From NCBI GenBank assembly GCA_009760855.2, contig WPIO01000057.1, forward strand, positions 2,351,001 through 2,415,000: a DNA stretch of 64,000 nt, written 5' to 3'. Shown in pieces: positions 13,001 through 24,305 of this stretch (its first letter is position 1; each line of letters begins with the position of its first letter). The stretch is from Cristatella mucedo (taxonomy: Eukaryota; Bryozoa; Phylactolaemata; Cristatellidae). The notes beneath the pieces were generated by a model. The model was not told the DNA's origin. It did no database searches and saw only the letters and a program-made list of their open reading frames with translations. The position numbers were made by a program, and so were the translations under genes.

Positions 13001-16000
13001 AGGCAAGCAAGCACCAGTAGATTTATGCATATCACAAAGGATACAGGAAATGATCTAACATCTATATGAGGACAGTACATGGAACACGTGGAAGAGCAGA
13101 CCCCTGCAATTTAGACTGCCAATTCTGTATTGATGCTAGAGATTAATTCTGCTGGATACAATTGGCATACAGAAAGCCACCAAGGCTTTGACTGCACTAC
13201 AGAAAACTCACCAGCCTTATGATCATGTAGCCTTCAAGACTTCGTGGAATTACAGGCTGACACACTCTTAGTGCAGCAAGCACACGCATCAATGTACAAA
13301 GGGAAAGAGGCCAGCTGGCAGCAGCTGGTTCTGGCAAACCTTGGACCGACATAAAGGTGCCAAAGAGGTCAGGCAGCCAAGTTGCCCAATAAACACCATT
13401 TCCCTTGCTACAGTTGGCTGCATGCGAAAGCTAAAGGCCTAAAAGCCCACATGGGAATGAATTTGAACTACTCCTAAGCATATGTCTCATCATTAACTAA
13501 CTGGCCTGCACAAGGTCAGCACTGCAAGTCCATCAGATTTACAGACAACTACATACAACAGACCAAAACATTTACCCTGGGAGTAGGATTTGCATGAGTT
13601 ATCAATATCTTTTATAAATAATGCATGGACCACCATAGTTTTCTTCTCGTGCGCAAAAACGTGCACTGCCAAACAGCTTTTGCAGTACCTGAGGCAATTT
13701 TTAATCCTGACACAGCCAACATTTTCGACGGATACTATTTCGTAGTATCTGCAGGTCCCGGATCTACCATGTCTTAACTCTCTAACTTGCCGAGTGAACT
13801 TCTTGAAGTACACTACCTTCTCAGTAGTTCCACGAAACATTGTGTAATGCGCTCTTACCACCGTGGTTATGAAGTCTAGGGTGCTTGCAAAGATATCTAA
13901 AGCCTCCTGACATAGGGCGCTCTAACGTGCACTCGTGTTCGTGCAGTCGTGTTCGTTGCAGAATTCTTCCGAAAACCGAAGTTCTTACGAAAATCGTATA
14001 CGGAAACGATACAGCTAAGACTTGTTTAAAGTTATTTTGATTGCTATTTGACCGTAGCACGTAAGAAATTACGTGCCTGTGGATATCTAAACCCTTATCG
14101 CTTCAGGCTGCAGCGTCTCCCACGCAGGCAGCTGCCTTAGCTACGCAGGCTGCTCGTAACCTGCATGTTAGTTATGATCGTCAGCAGCTGTTAACGCTTC
14201 GTTATCGTAGATCAAATGCATTCCTAGATATTATTGCTGTTGCTAAGATTCATGAACTATGCAGTAACGAAAGAAAAGCACCCCGGAGCTGCCTCGGTGG
14301 CCGGAACCGCCAGGTCAGACGTTGAGCTGGCTCAACTCGTTAACCTGCAGTTTCAGCTCGTTGAGCTGGAATTGCAGGCCTGTTGTAACTCCGTCGGCCA
14401 GACTTAATGCTTGCCTTTGGAATCTTTGCTCTATGTGCAATAAACCTCTGGTAATAAGCAGCCTTACTAATGAACATGGTATCTACCTGCTCGCCCTAAC
14501 TGAAACTTGGCTGAAATCGAAAAACTGTCCCACAATTAAAGATGCTACCCCATCTGGTTTCTCGTTCTTTCACACCCCTAGATCAATCAAAACTTAAGGT
14601 TGGGTTGCTATTATCGTGTGCTCAAAATTCAACTTCAAGAAAGTTGCAGTACCCTCGAGGCAGTCTTTTGAATCAGTTGTCTTGGTCTCATCCAAAAACA
14701 AGCTACCGACAGTGGCATGAGTCAATCGCCCACGAGCTACCGAATCCTCCTTTACCTCAGATTTCTCCAATCTCATTTCGAATCAGTGTGCAAGAAATCA
14801 ATCCTTCCTCGTTATGGGTGATTTCAACGTTCACTTTGATAACTTATCTGACGATATCAGCACTGAATTTCGTGCATTGACTAACTCATTGTCTCTCGTG
14901 GCTCATGTGTTTGGCCCTACTCACATCAAGGGTAACACACTCGACCAGATTTTCTCATACAACTACACTTTGTCATCGCCAATTATTAACAAATCCAGCT
15001 TATATAACCACGTGCAGAACTCTCTCAATCTGCAGTTTGTGCCCACCTCCACATCTAAAATAACATGTGAATCGCAAAGCCTCAAGACCCTTCACATCGA
15101 TGCTGTCCGTGCGAGAATATCTACATCACCTCTACTGCTTAGTCCTTTCTCCGACTAGTCATCATCAGTACATAGCTGGGAAACTACACTAGCTGACGAG
15201 CTCGACTGGTTTGCACCTCTGACAAAGCACACTGTGGGCCCCCAGCCCAGACGGCCTGTGGTTTACCACAGACATTTAACTAGCCAGGTCCACTAAGCCA
15301 AAGCTTGAAAAAACATACAAAAGATCTGGACTGATTGTCCATCAAAAGGCATGCTAAGACTACTGTAGGTCGTACTAATTGATCCTAGCAAAGGCCAAGT
15401 ATAGTTTCTATATAAAAATTGCTGAATCACAGATCCACAATCCAAAACAGCTGAGGTCAAAGATAAACCATCTCCTCAGCTGCTCCCAAATTAGCTCCTT
15501 ACCTGATGATACTTGTGATGATCTAGCCGATGGTTTCTATTGATTCTTTGAGCAGAAGATAGACAAGATCAGGGACTGCATCCTGCGATGACAACATCCA
15601 CCCTAGAATGCTGTACCCTGATTCGTGGCTGCACCCAAATGTCAACATTTAAGCAGGTCACTAGTGATCTCGTCCGGAAGTTCGTAACCCAATAAAAGAA
15701 GACAACAGGTCCTCTGAACCCTAATACCACTGTCCTGCTCCTACGTTGCATTGATCTGCTGCTGCATTGCATACTAACATCATTAATATGTCATTAGCCT
15801 CAGATCATGACCCGGTACCTTTCAAAAAAGCTGTAGTCAGGCCACTTCTCAAAAAATCTACACTAGACCAAGAGAACTTAAGCAATTACCTCCCAGTCTC
15901 CTTTCTACCATTCCTATCAAAGACACTGGAACAGGTCGTGGCGGACCAGCTGAACTCTTATCGAAACTTCAAACGTTGCAAGTAAGTACCAGTCTGGCTT

Positions 16001-17538
16001 TAGAGCTTATCTGTCCACGGAGTCAGCATTGCTTAGGGTATACAACGACCTACTTAGAAATGGAGACATGGGTAGAGTGTCTCTGCTTGTTTTGCTCAAT
16101 CTTTCGGCAGCTTTTGATACTATAGATCACAAGGTCGTCTAGAGCAACAGTCATCTCACCTGGGCATCACTGGCACTGCTCTGCAATGATTCAGGTCCTA
16201 TCACGGTGGGAGACTCCCGAGTATTGAAGTGAATGGACAAAGATCATCCGAGGTACCTCTGAAATATGGGGTACCTCAGGGCTCAGTGCTAGGTCCGGTT
16301 CTTTTCACATTTTATACTCTCCCTCTTGCTGCCGTAATTGCCAAGCACAATCTAGGCTTTCACTTCTATGTAGATGACACTCAGTTGTACCTTCGCTTTG
16401 ATCCCTCTCAGCCTTCGAGCACACCAAATTCTCTCAATTCACTTGATGCATGTATTGATGGTGACATCCACACACGGATGGCAGCAAATTTTCTAAAACT
16501 AAACACTGATAAAACTAACTTACTAGTTATGGGCAAACCCAGTGTGATTAAGAAATTGGAAAGGCTGCCGCTCAAAATTGGCTCTGCCAGCATATCTCCT
16601 GTTGAATCAGCTCGAAATCTAGGTGTTATGTTTCAAAGTGACTTCTCGTTCGAGGACCACATTAGCTACACTGTCAAATCTGTCTACTTCCAGCTACACA
16701 AAATTGCTAAAATTCGGGCTTGTTTAGATAAGGATACCACGCTTAAGTTGGTAATTGCATTCGTGACATCTCGTCTCGACTTCTGCAACTCACTGCTCGT
16801 TGGAATACCGGCATGTGCGATCAGGCGATTGCAGCTGGTGCAAAACTCCGAAGCTAGGCTTGTCTGTCGTGAGCATCGCAGTTGCCACATCACACTACTT
16901 ATGGCCGACCTACACTGGCTACCAGTCAAGCAACGGATTGATTAAAGGTTTTGTCGCTCACTTTTAGGTCCCTTCATTCTTTGGCTCCAGCCTATTTCTC
17001 AGATTTACTCCCCCACCAGGCCAAGCATCGTACCACCTGCTTTATTACCACTATTCGTCCGAACAACAGCTGCTTCCAAACTAACTTGAAACCAGCAAGT
17101 TAGATTTGCATGTGTTTTTTGCACATAGAAGGTTAACCAATGTGGCAGCGTGCACAATTTGCACAATGTATAGCTTTCGCATATAAATCGTGATATAAAT
17201 AAATAAATAAATATATATATATAAATAAAATAAAATAAAATAGATATAAATAGTGATAGCGTTTTGACGTGATGGTAAGGCAGTTGCTTTTCACGATTTA
17301 GGGACCACGACGTCAGGACTGAGATTGTGGGTTGGAATCCTGCTGTAGGCGATCCTTTATTGCCACTGCTTGCAGTGACAATAGCCATCAAGGCTTGCAC
17401 GTTGCCATACAAAAGAAGCTGTTTTAACAGCCTCTTTTTTCAGCTAGTTTTGTATGTTATTGCCAGCCAAAAACTCAAGCTGGGCATACAAGGCTGACTC
17501 CCAAATTTCACGACTAGCAAATATATATATATATATAT

Positions 17539-17606
<68 letters not shown>

Positions 17607-20111
17607 ATTTGCATAACATCCTAGTAGAATTTAATCTATCTCACGTGCTTCACATATGCCACGGGGCTCCAGCCCAAGACCCTGGTCATCAAATAATGTC
17701 CGACCTTATTCGACTTGTGCAACTTACCCACTGGCCCAAACCGAGCAAGCACAGGGCTAGCACACCACCCCCACCCTGTGCTGGGAAGTACCACCATCCC
17801 AGGAAAAGCCTACTTTGCCGATGAGGCAGTAGTAGCTAACTATGTAGTGTGGGGAACGGGATGCTAACGATGACAAATATGGGAATCCGTCGGCATACCG
17901 TCCAGCGGACCCTTCGAGTGATGGGCCCTACAGAGTTGGAGTAGAGTCAAAAGTCATGGGAAAGCCTAACTCTAATGCCGAAATCGAGGCTTTCATTGTC
18001 GTGCCAGCTGCTCTTAGAAAGACAAAGTGCAGGTCAGCAACTGAGGCAATTGTCAGGGCATTGGACTTAATAATAATATAAATAATACCCATAAGTCTTG
18101 CTTTCATAACAAGGAGAAACAAGGCATCTGCCTTGGGACTGAACATGGACAATTGATAAATCTTGCCTACACCACTCTAAGACCACATCTCGACATATGC
18201 GATTTACAATACCTGCAAGACACAGATAACCAATAGTTAATGACAAATAAGGAATAATAAAAACATGCAGATATAGACGATAATCGTGGTGTGACCAGAA
18301 AGCAAAAGTACATAAGTAAACACCCAAGGCCACTGCTTAGTAGGATCTCCAGCTAGCACGATGCACTGGACAGTGCACAAGTAAGCAGGCAGCACACACA
18401 GGACAGGAAAAGTAGAGTTGACTGGGGCAGAGGGAAAGCAGATGGATAGGATGTATATTTTGCTGAGATTTAAATGATGCAAGGTCACTGGAGGTGTTCC
18501 AGACTTTCGGTGCATGCAATCTGAATGGTTGATAACTACAATTTATATTAAGTATGAGGGACGACGAAACGACTTGAAGCTGAGAACGTGAGCCAAGAGC
18601 ACATCCGAGAAGCAATGAGCTCGGATAGGTAGGCTGGTTCGAATTTGACAAGCGACCTGTCTGTCGACCCAAGGAAGGATCTTGTAGGAGGTCCGATGCT
18701 TGATAGGGAGACAGTGAACCTCTCACACAGACATGGTGTGACATGACAGCAGCGCCATTTGCAACAAATAAGAATAGTTGCTGAGTTGTGTAACATTTGC
18801 AGCCGATCGCGGACATAGGACATCGAGAGTCCTGAATAAAGGCAATTGCAGTAATCTACAGGCGACATTACAACGCATGAACTAGTTTGACCATAGTAGT
18901 CTCGTTTAAGCAAGCCTTAATTAAGGCAATGTAACTTACTAATAACTAAGAAGCCTTAATCAAGATATGGGTATTGCGACCCTCCTACTCAGCCACCATA
19001 ACTTGTTTTGGTGGTATCAATTGTAAAAACCAGTGACATTGGTGATTATTCATTCTATGGGCAGGAATCCACCCTGCCACCGAGATACTAGCTGCCTGCA
19101 GTTTTAGATTACATAGCCAGTAGGAGTCAGTATCAGCAAGGAAGAGAAGTTGGCCGAGAAAGATCAGCTTAGGGCAGTGCAGCTGTATGCACTGAAAATT
19201 CATCTTATTAGTAAGGTTATCTTGGCACAGTCATCAAAGGCATAGAGCAGGCATGTTCAAGCAGTTAGAACCCAGTGGGCATGGGTAAATGCTGCTGTAG
19301 CAAGCATGCGAGTATAGGCAGCATGTGTCATGTGTACCACTTATAATAGTAATAGGTCGCATATCTAGCTCTCAATGAGAACTTAATCTCTAGCTAGGGG
19401 CTTTACAGCTCCCTGCACGAGAATTAGTACCAAATGGCTGGTGACATAAACAGCACCAAGCAGGCAAAAGTAACCAAGCATCATGCTTTGGCCAGCCTGC
19501 TAATGCACACTTGATGGCATTCATACCTCCCCCTCCCAGTTAGTAAGACCTGTGGCTAATAGCAGGCACTGAATTGTGCATAGGAATACATGCAAAACAC
19601 AAAGGAGCAAAGAAGGCAAGTTCGATGGGGCAAAGAGAAAGCAGACAGAAGGAGATGAGCCTTGAGTTCTACTTAAAGAAAATAGGGTGATTCGCTATAG
19701 GTAGTGACCATACCCAAAAACAAGTTTCAAACTTGTGGTGCAGAGAAGTTAAAGGCTTGATCACCTCAAGATTTCAATTCAGTGGGAGCACCGGCTTGAT
19801 GAACCACACACATATCTTGACATCCTAAGAGTCTACAGGGTCTAGGTGGTTATTGATCGAAGTCGAGGTGAATGCATTTAATGACCAGGGTCGTGGGCTC
19901 GAGCCCTTCGACATATGCTCAATGCCTGACTGCAGATTAAGTTTGCTTATAGTGCTACGCAAATGATTTGTATTTTTTAGGTGCCCACCTTGAAATATAT
20001 AAAAGATGACAGAGCTTTAGCTGTTGACCAAAAGCTGGCACACCAGATCATCAATCGCTTGGCAACTGATATGCAAATGTCAAGCTTAGTTATCTAGGCC
20101 ACACACGCACG

Positions 20112-20149
<38 letters not shown>

Positions 20150-23100
20150 GTCTAATGGGTCGACTGACTCAACTGGATCGTTTATATTTTATGGCAGTAG
20201 GGCCTTAGCTGTTACAACCCGACAATGAAGAATGCTGAAAGACTGTGACCCACGGCACAGGTCGTGATCGTGGAGCACCTTCACACCAATTTCCTCCGTG
20301 TTAACAATGACATTCTACGTGGCAACGACAACTGGAATGTCACTGCCCTAGCTCTGCTAGATCAGTCTGCTGCCTTCGACACTATTTATCATGAAGTTCT
20401 GCTTGAACGATTGAGAACAAGGATCGGTCTGGCAGACGAAACAATGGCGCCGTTTAAATCATACTTGTCTGATCGTGTTCAATCCGTGTCGTGTGGGGGT
20501 CAGGTCTCAGACACAAGAAGGGTCACCTGTGGAGTCCCTCAAGGGTCTGCACTCGGTCCCTTGCTGTTCTCCATTTATACACAACCTCTGGGAAAAGTGA
20601 TTAAGGCACATGGAATAGGATATCACTTCTATGCTGACGATACTCAGTTGTATTTGTCATTCAAACCGTCGGAATCCGCTGCAGCAACTGAGAAACTGAA
20701 TGCTTGCCTAGCCAATATTCGATCCTGGATGTCGGAAAACTTCCTGAAAGTAAATGACGATAAAACCGAACCTCTGCTCATAGGACACCCTAAGCATGTG
20801 GCTGGATTAAAAGGCTTTGCTGTCCTAATAGGTGACTCTATTGTGCTGCCATCACCACTTGCTCGAAATTTAGGTGTCGTGTTCGACAGCTGCCTCAATT
20901 TCAAAAGCTTCATTCAGAAGACTGCCTCTACAGCTAGCCATCACATCCGATCCCTGTCCAAGATTAGAAGCTGTCTCCCACAGTGGCTTGTAAAAAATTT
21001 AACTAACTCTCTAGTTCTGTCTCGGCTCGATTATTTTAATTCCATTTTGGTAGGCTTCCTAAAGAAAGCTATTATGCCACTACAGCAGACTATGAATATG
21101 GCTGCAAGGCTGGTCTTCAAGTCCCAGCGGTTTGAGCACGTGTCACCTTTGCTGAAAGAGCTAGGATGGTTGCCGGTTGAGCAACGGGTACAGAGCAAAG
21201 TTCTTACGCTGACCCACAAGGCCTGCCACGGCTTGGCTCCTTCATACCTAGCTGAGCTGCTGCATCAGTTTCAGCCTGTTCGAGCCCTCAGGTCCTGTGT
21301 GAACAATAAACTAGCTGTCCCATTCCTCCACTTAAAGACAGTTGGCGACAGAAGCTTAGCTCTGCAGATCCTAGACTGTGGAACTCGCTTCCACAATTCT
21401 TACTCAACGATAACTACTCTCCTACTGCCGACTATGGCACATCCTTTTCAGCGGTCCTGAGCTGCTACTTCTATGCTACTCACTACCTCAACTGCTCTCC
21501 TGACTCTGCTATGCTTCCCACTTTCTCTTTTTTGGGTGAGACGAAATCTGTTGGCTACCGAATGCGTACCGAAAGCCGCTTAGGCTGTGAGTGGGCTGTA
21601 CAAAACTCTCCTGCATAACACCCACATGGTCTTTATGACTTTGTGGAGTTACAGACGAAGATACATTACATTACATTACATTACACCAGGGTGGCAGCTG
21701 CCACACGCCCGTGAGCCTTGCGCCCTAGCAGCCAGAGCTGTAACGAAATGCTACACATGTGCTATGCTCTAGGTCAGCACGGGAAGGAGTCTGCACGATT
21801 CGTCTGCATGCACGGGCACTATTGCTACTGTACTGCATGCAAATACATCTGGCGACTCAGTACATGCAGCCAGTAAGTGGTGTTAACCAAGAATATAAAA
21901 CTCTAGCTGAACCGTTAGCAGGGGCCTACTGAGTGTCCAAAAAAACAGGTGCAGACGTCAGCGCATAGCAAATGCTCGAGTCCTTAGCTCTGCTCTGCTG
22001 ACTCTGGTGTCATCATCTTTATCAGACCGCGAGAACACAACACGGTGTCAAAAGCAAGGAGCAGAGCATGTGATTGGCTAGTGAAGCAAAACTGGCCTAA
22101 TGCAAAACTGGCCAACCGCGGGTAGAGGAGAGACTGGCAGGGCGGAGTCCAGAAGCTGTGGCTACTCACCCAGAGCTGAAGGAAGGCCAGAAGTGGCCCG
22201 AAGGCCTCCCTGAGATAGGCATAGTCGGCTCCTGACTTGGTTATCGTCGTGCCCAACTCGGCGTAGCACAGTGCGCCCATGAGCGACAGCAGGCCGCTGA
22301 CGAGCCACACGATCAGTGACATGGCGACCTGATAAGGACGCGGCCTGTGTGAGCTGTGTGGCTAACCACGGTGGTTCTGCTGCTGCCGCTCACGGTGGCA
22401 CGAGCAGGAGGCCGCACGCCACGCATGCTCGCACAGCGAGCCAATCTTATCCGAGCAACGACAAGAGACCCAGGCAGGCGGTGGTGTGCCGCACAGGCGC
22501 ATCATCAGCCCCAGGTACCGTGGCACAGCTATCGCGTGCCTACGATTGGCCACTTGATAAATTTCGACCGGCAGGAGCGAGCAGCACGCAATGCAAGCCA
22601 CCCAGCATTGCAGCGACTCGAGCGCTGGGCAAGGCGAGAGCAGCAAGACTGCCTTTTGCCGACTGTGCCGCTTTCCCTAGCCCCCCCCCCCCACCCACGG
22701 CAGCAGCACAGGTGGTGCTGTAGGGGTCCAGACGAGTGTCGTACATCAACACTGGCAGCAGATGCAGTGAGCACAAGGGACTGGGTAGCGCACTCCTTGA
22801 CGTATGCTGAAGGCTGCCAAATGATCACCGACCATCGGCAAGGTCGTAATTACAATTCCTGCAGCAACCCCGCCCAAAGCTCACTTTTGCATGGTCACTA
22901 GTCATCGGGTCATCTTGCGACCCTGAAATAGCTAGCTCCTTTGCATTGCTTATATGCAACCAGGGAGCAGACACTTGAATTACCTCCCTACAGGCCCGTC
23001 GACCGAGAATCTCCGCCAGGGCATCTCAAATGCTTCGGCTTGGACTAACAGCAGAATCGAGGAAGAAACGAGTGGCTGGCTGGACAGCACACTGCTGCCG

Positions 23101-24305
23101 GCGATTGCCATCACTCGAGCACTGCTGCATTGTTGGTGTCTAAGCAGAGCAGCTGAGCTGGGCCAAACCTGGTTGGGCACATTCAGTCTAATTGTGTCTA
23201 GCACACCGAAATCCAAAGAGTGCCAGAACCAACGAGCATGAGCAGCCAAGGCAGAATTGTGGATGATTAGCTACGATTGGCTGGCCACAGATATGCCTTG
23301 TGCTCACCTAGTCATCCGGCCCATTTCTAAGCTAGTCCATGCAGGTGGCAGCGACATCCGGTCGTATCGACTCCTGCAACTCCCAGATCTCCAGGCCTGT
23401 GCCACGAGGGGCTAACAGCAAGCTGAAAACTCGGCCACGAGACTTGTCTTGACGGTCTCTGGTGCCATCTTACAGCATGCCTCCGAGACCCAGGCTGACT
23501 CCCCATCAAGCAGCCTGTCGAGACTGGCATTTGTGCCACTCACTTGCAGGTCCTTTCATTCTCTAGCTCCGGCGTACCAATTTGAAATACTAACATCAGG
23601 CTGGGTAACCAGATAATCAGGCCCGTGCCGTTCAGCTGGGCCTCTCTCTCTCTCTCCGAACAACCTCAACTCTTTTGTGGACTGCACATTTACAGTCTCT
23701 GTTCTCACGGCCTGGAACTGGTTCCTACCGACGCGACTGTATCTTGTGGCTTGGCTTACACATAGACGCTAGAGAGGTGGCCACCTGTTTCCTCAAAGGA
23801 TCCCCTGGATCCCTGCGAATCTCGGAGCCTGCTTGCTTGCCGACAATGTGTGCAAGCTATCACTGACCAATTGACATGCTTCCCTACGCAGCGGGCGTAA
23901 ATTGGTTATGCAGCGATTTAGCTCTCTTGTCACACGCTGTTCAAACGTTTTATCGTTATAACTATCGTCATACGAACCGAGGCGAGTGCAAAAGCAAGCG
24001 CTACAACAGCGGTTCGGACGCGGCCAGGACGCAGCTGGGTGCGAGCGCCGGCGGCCGGCTTGGCGGCGTCGGACAACGCCAGATACAGTTCGGCTGGGGG
24101 GTGGGTAGCTGTTACTCACCGAGCCAGACATCTCCACCACCCCGGTGGGAGAGACGAAGACTCCAGAGCCGATTATGGTGCCCACTATCAGAGCTACCGC
24201 ATTGACGAGTCCCAGCTCTTTCTTCAGTTTAACGTCCTCCATCTTAGGCGTCGCGCCGCTACCGGTGATAGACGACGTAGCTGAGGCAGTGCCGTCGGCT
24301 TTCAT
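6970..24305 (-). CDS. SLC7A (LAT subfamily): LAT-type amino-acid transporter (SLC7 family), exons 1-4, 3' end off window
   Basis: The coding segments 24305-24120, 22328-22170, 9849-9714 and 7095-6970 join in frame to about 202 residues, less than half of a typical 12-TM light subunit of about 500. In known family members this protein pairs with a type II glycoprotein (4F2hc/SLC3 type) and exchanges amino acids at the plasma membrane. Visible marks are the TM1 helix-break motif GTIIGSGVF, the block [20 protein letters not shown], the segment [13 protein letters not shown], and FPTC, whose Cys matches the one that forms the disulfide to the heavy subunit. Every junction has GT donors and AG acceptors with compatible phases (0, 0, 1, and 1 out of exon 4). 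Introns are about 1.8, 12.3 and 2.6 kb, and the fourth exceeds 6.9 kb. No later exon was found down to base 1. Family assignment is firm; the exact orthologue is not. Confidence 0.93.
7292..9590 (-). mobile_element. LINE C copy, composite, in SLC7 intron 3
   Basis: Read on the minus strand, pieces of one L2-like RT ORF appear in order: [20 protein letters not shown] at 9390-9500, [18 protein letters not shown] at 9145-9230, a palm region with a degraded YADD box and FLKLN-like parts at 8560-8880, the [15 protein letters not shown] region at 7490-7990, and a 3' tail with GCGCC hairpin plus (TAA)n at 7292-7400. A SINE-A copy splits it, and about 540 bp of unrelated DNA (about 7995-8530) sits between two pieces. 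It is old and inactive. Confidence 0.7.
8964..9132 (-). mobile_element. SINE-A copy nested in LINE C
   Basis: The reverse strand reads an A-box-like TGGCTCACTGGGTAAGGCGG, then the B box GGGTTCGAATCTCGTGG, then the common SINE-A body GCGATCCTTTATCGCCACTG and the end CAAAAAGAGGCTGTTAAATC. The LINE sequence continues on both sides (CTCCCGAGG before, GTGATGCCCAGCC after). Confidence 0.88.
9714..9849 (-). CDS. SLC7 transporter exon 3 (TM3, loop with heavy-chain cysteine)
   Basis: The acceptor CTTCGAAG|GTC and donor ATAG|GTACTA enclose 136 nt, in phase 0 and out phase 1. The translation starts [20 protein letters not shown] and continues through [20 protein letters not shown]. The FPTC cysteine is the expected partner for the disulfide to the ancillary glycoprotein. 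An old LINE C copy ends only about 120 bp downstream of this exon, inside intron 3. Confidence 0.93.
10565..11036 (-). mobile_element. LINE A fragment (C-terminus and 3' tail)
   Basis: A 115-codon reverse ORF carries [40 protein letters not shown] and [15 protein letters not shown]. The LINE A 3' UTR and an ATACATTACATTACAT tail follow at 10565-10580. It is 5'-truncated and lies in SLC7 intron 2. Confidence 0.9.
11338..11500 (-). mobile_element. SINE-B copy
   Basis: The reverse strand reads GTTTGGCCCACTGGTTAATG (A-box-like), TATGGGCTCGAGCCTTTTGG (B-box-like), then GTGCCTGAATAGTTCTCTTA and a short tail. It resembles the copies at 17.6 and 33.8 kb, and its 3' part resembles the LINE B tail. 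Confidence 0.65.
11501..14080. other. unassigned intron DNA
   Basis: No clear repeat was recognised here. A 119-codon forward ORF at 11770-12129 and a 122-codon reverse ORF at 13493-13861 are the longest. Neither has a motif I can name, although the second is Cys-containing (see findings). This lies within SLC7 intron 2. Confidence 0.35.
14085..17060 (+). mobile_element. LINE B, nearly full-length copy with EN and RT domains
   Basis: Order on the forward strand: an N-terminal [20 protein letters not shown] (14166-14225); an APE-type endonuclease with [11 protein letters not shown] (about 14484-14515) and GDFNVHFDN (14815-14840); an RT entrance [15 protein letters not shown] (15820-15865); [31 protein letters not shown] (16265-16305); a palm box with FYVDDTQLY where other copies have [29 protein letters not shown]; and the C-terminal [13 protein letters not shown] and [10 protein letters not shown]. 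Frameshifts and stops break it, and the usual hairpin and (ATT)n tail are missing at its 3' end. Such enzymes copy their RNA at a nicked chromosomal site. It is the best template for the family in this window. Confidence 0.92.
17213..17250. repeat. AT/AAAT-rich simple repeat
   Basis: Runs of ATAAATAA and TATA directly precede a SINE copy. Confidence 0.7.
17258..17428 (+). mobile_element. SINE-A copy
   Basis: The forward strand reads GTGATGGTAAGGCAGTTGC, a degraded B box TGTGGGTTGGAATCCTGC, the body GCGATCCTTTATTGCCACTG and the end CAAAAGAAGCTGTTTTAACA. Confidence 0.82.
17519..17602. repeat. (AT)n microsatellite
   Basis: About 40 AT units with one interruption near 17540. It is self-complementary and could extrude a cruciform. 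Confidence 0.95.
17605..17772 (-). mobile_element. SINE-B copy, degraded
   Basis: The reverse strand shows GTTTGGGCCAGTGGGTAAG, TTGATGACCAGGGTCTTGGG, CTGGAGCCCCGTGGCATATG and GAAGCACGTGAGATAGATT. This is the same order as the SINE-B copies at 11.4 and 33.8 kb. Confidence 0.6.
18337..18960 (-). mobile_element. LINE C fragment (C-terminal ORF part)
   Basis: Overlapping reverse ORFs give [50 protein letters not shown] and [13 protein letters not shown]. This is the C-terminal layout of L2/CR1-like RT ORFs, in a lineage different from A and B. It is frame-broken. Confidence 0.8.
19335..19860 (-). mobile_element. LINE C fragment with 3' tail
   Basis: At 19345-19405 there is a reverse-oriented tail (AATAGTAATAGG, then GAGAACTTAATCTCTAGCTA and GGGGCTTTACAG). 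At 19600-19860 there is degraded ORF sequence parallel to the 18.4-18.7-kb copy. Confidence 0.6.
19862..19982 (+). mobile_element. SINE-B copy, partial
   Basis: It reads ATGACCAGGGTCGTGGGCTC, GAGCCCTTCGACATATGCTC, GATTAAGTTTGCTTATAGTG and a TTTGTATT end. The 5' part with the A box is not clear. Confidence 0.5.
20104..20148. repeat. (CA)n microsatellite
   Basis: About 20 CA dinucleotides with ACGC variants at the left end. Confidence 0.95.
20255..21690 (+). mobile_element. LINE A copy with a 398-codon RT ORF and intact tail
   Basis: The ORF at 20264-21460 carries [20 protein letters not shown], the FKSYLSDR stretch, [30 protein letters not shown] (the catalytic YADD box), [35 protein letters not shown] and [15 protein letters not shown]. 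Near the end a frameshift garbles the [11 protein letters not shown] block. The 3' UTR runs to a (TACAT)n-type tail at 21659-21687. The 5' end is truncated just before the RT domain, so the endonuclease is missing and the copy cannot act alone. Confidence 0.94.
22170..22328 (-). CDS. SLC7 transporter exon 2 (TM2, loop, start of TM3)
   Basis: The acceptor TTATCAG|GTC and donor TGG|GTGAGT enclose 53 codons in phase 0. The translation runs [20 protein letters not shown], then [19 protein letters not shown], then FLQLW. The CYAELGTTI.KSGxDYAY block is one of the most conserved stretches of LAT-type SLC7 proteins. Confidence 0.94.
22329..24119. other. SLC7 intron 1, GC-rich
   Basis: The intron is GC-rich with long but motif-free frames, including a 181-codon forward frame at 22356-22901 that starts at GTG. 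A poly-C run lies at 22681-22692. A diverged LINE fragment is annotated separately. Nothing else was recognised. Confidence 0.4.
23325..23735 (+). mobile_element. LINE B fragment, highly diverged
   Basis: The forward sequence parallels LINE B: CTAGTCCATGCAGGTGGCAG for the [12 protein letters not shown] region, CGACTCCTGCAACTCCCAGA for DFCNSLL, CAGGTCCTTTCATTCTCTAG for [10 protein letters not shown], and a TAWNWFLPT stretch for KAWNSLPT. It lies in SLC7 intron 1. Confidence 0.5.
24120..24305 (-). CDS. SLC7 transporter exon 1 (start codon, TM1)
   Basis: This exon has 62 codons and begins [10 protein letters not shown]. It has a Ser/Thr/Gly-rich cytosolic N-terminus, then [20 protein letters not shown], the start of TM1 with the GSGVF unwound motif that binds substrate in LAT structures. 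The donor is TCG|GTGAGT, phase 0. An upstream ATG at 24310 reads only ATG-CAA-TGA and is a 3-codon upstream ORF, so 24305 is the best start. The surroundings are GC-richer than the rest of the locus, as expected for a promoter-proximal exon. Confidence 0.92.

Noticed and set aside
22356-22901. 181-codon forward ORF with a hydrophobic N-terminus
   Set aside because: It starts at GTG, lies in GC-rich intron 1 opposite the transporter, and has no recognisable motif; several other frames are open there too.
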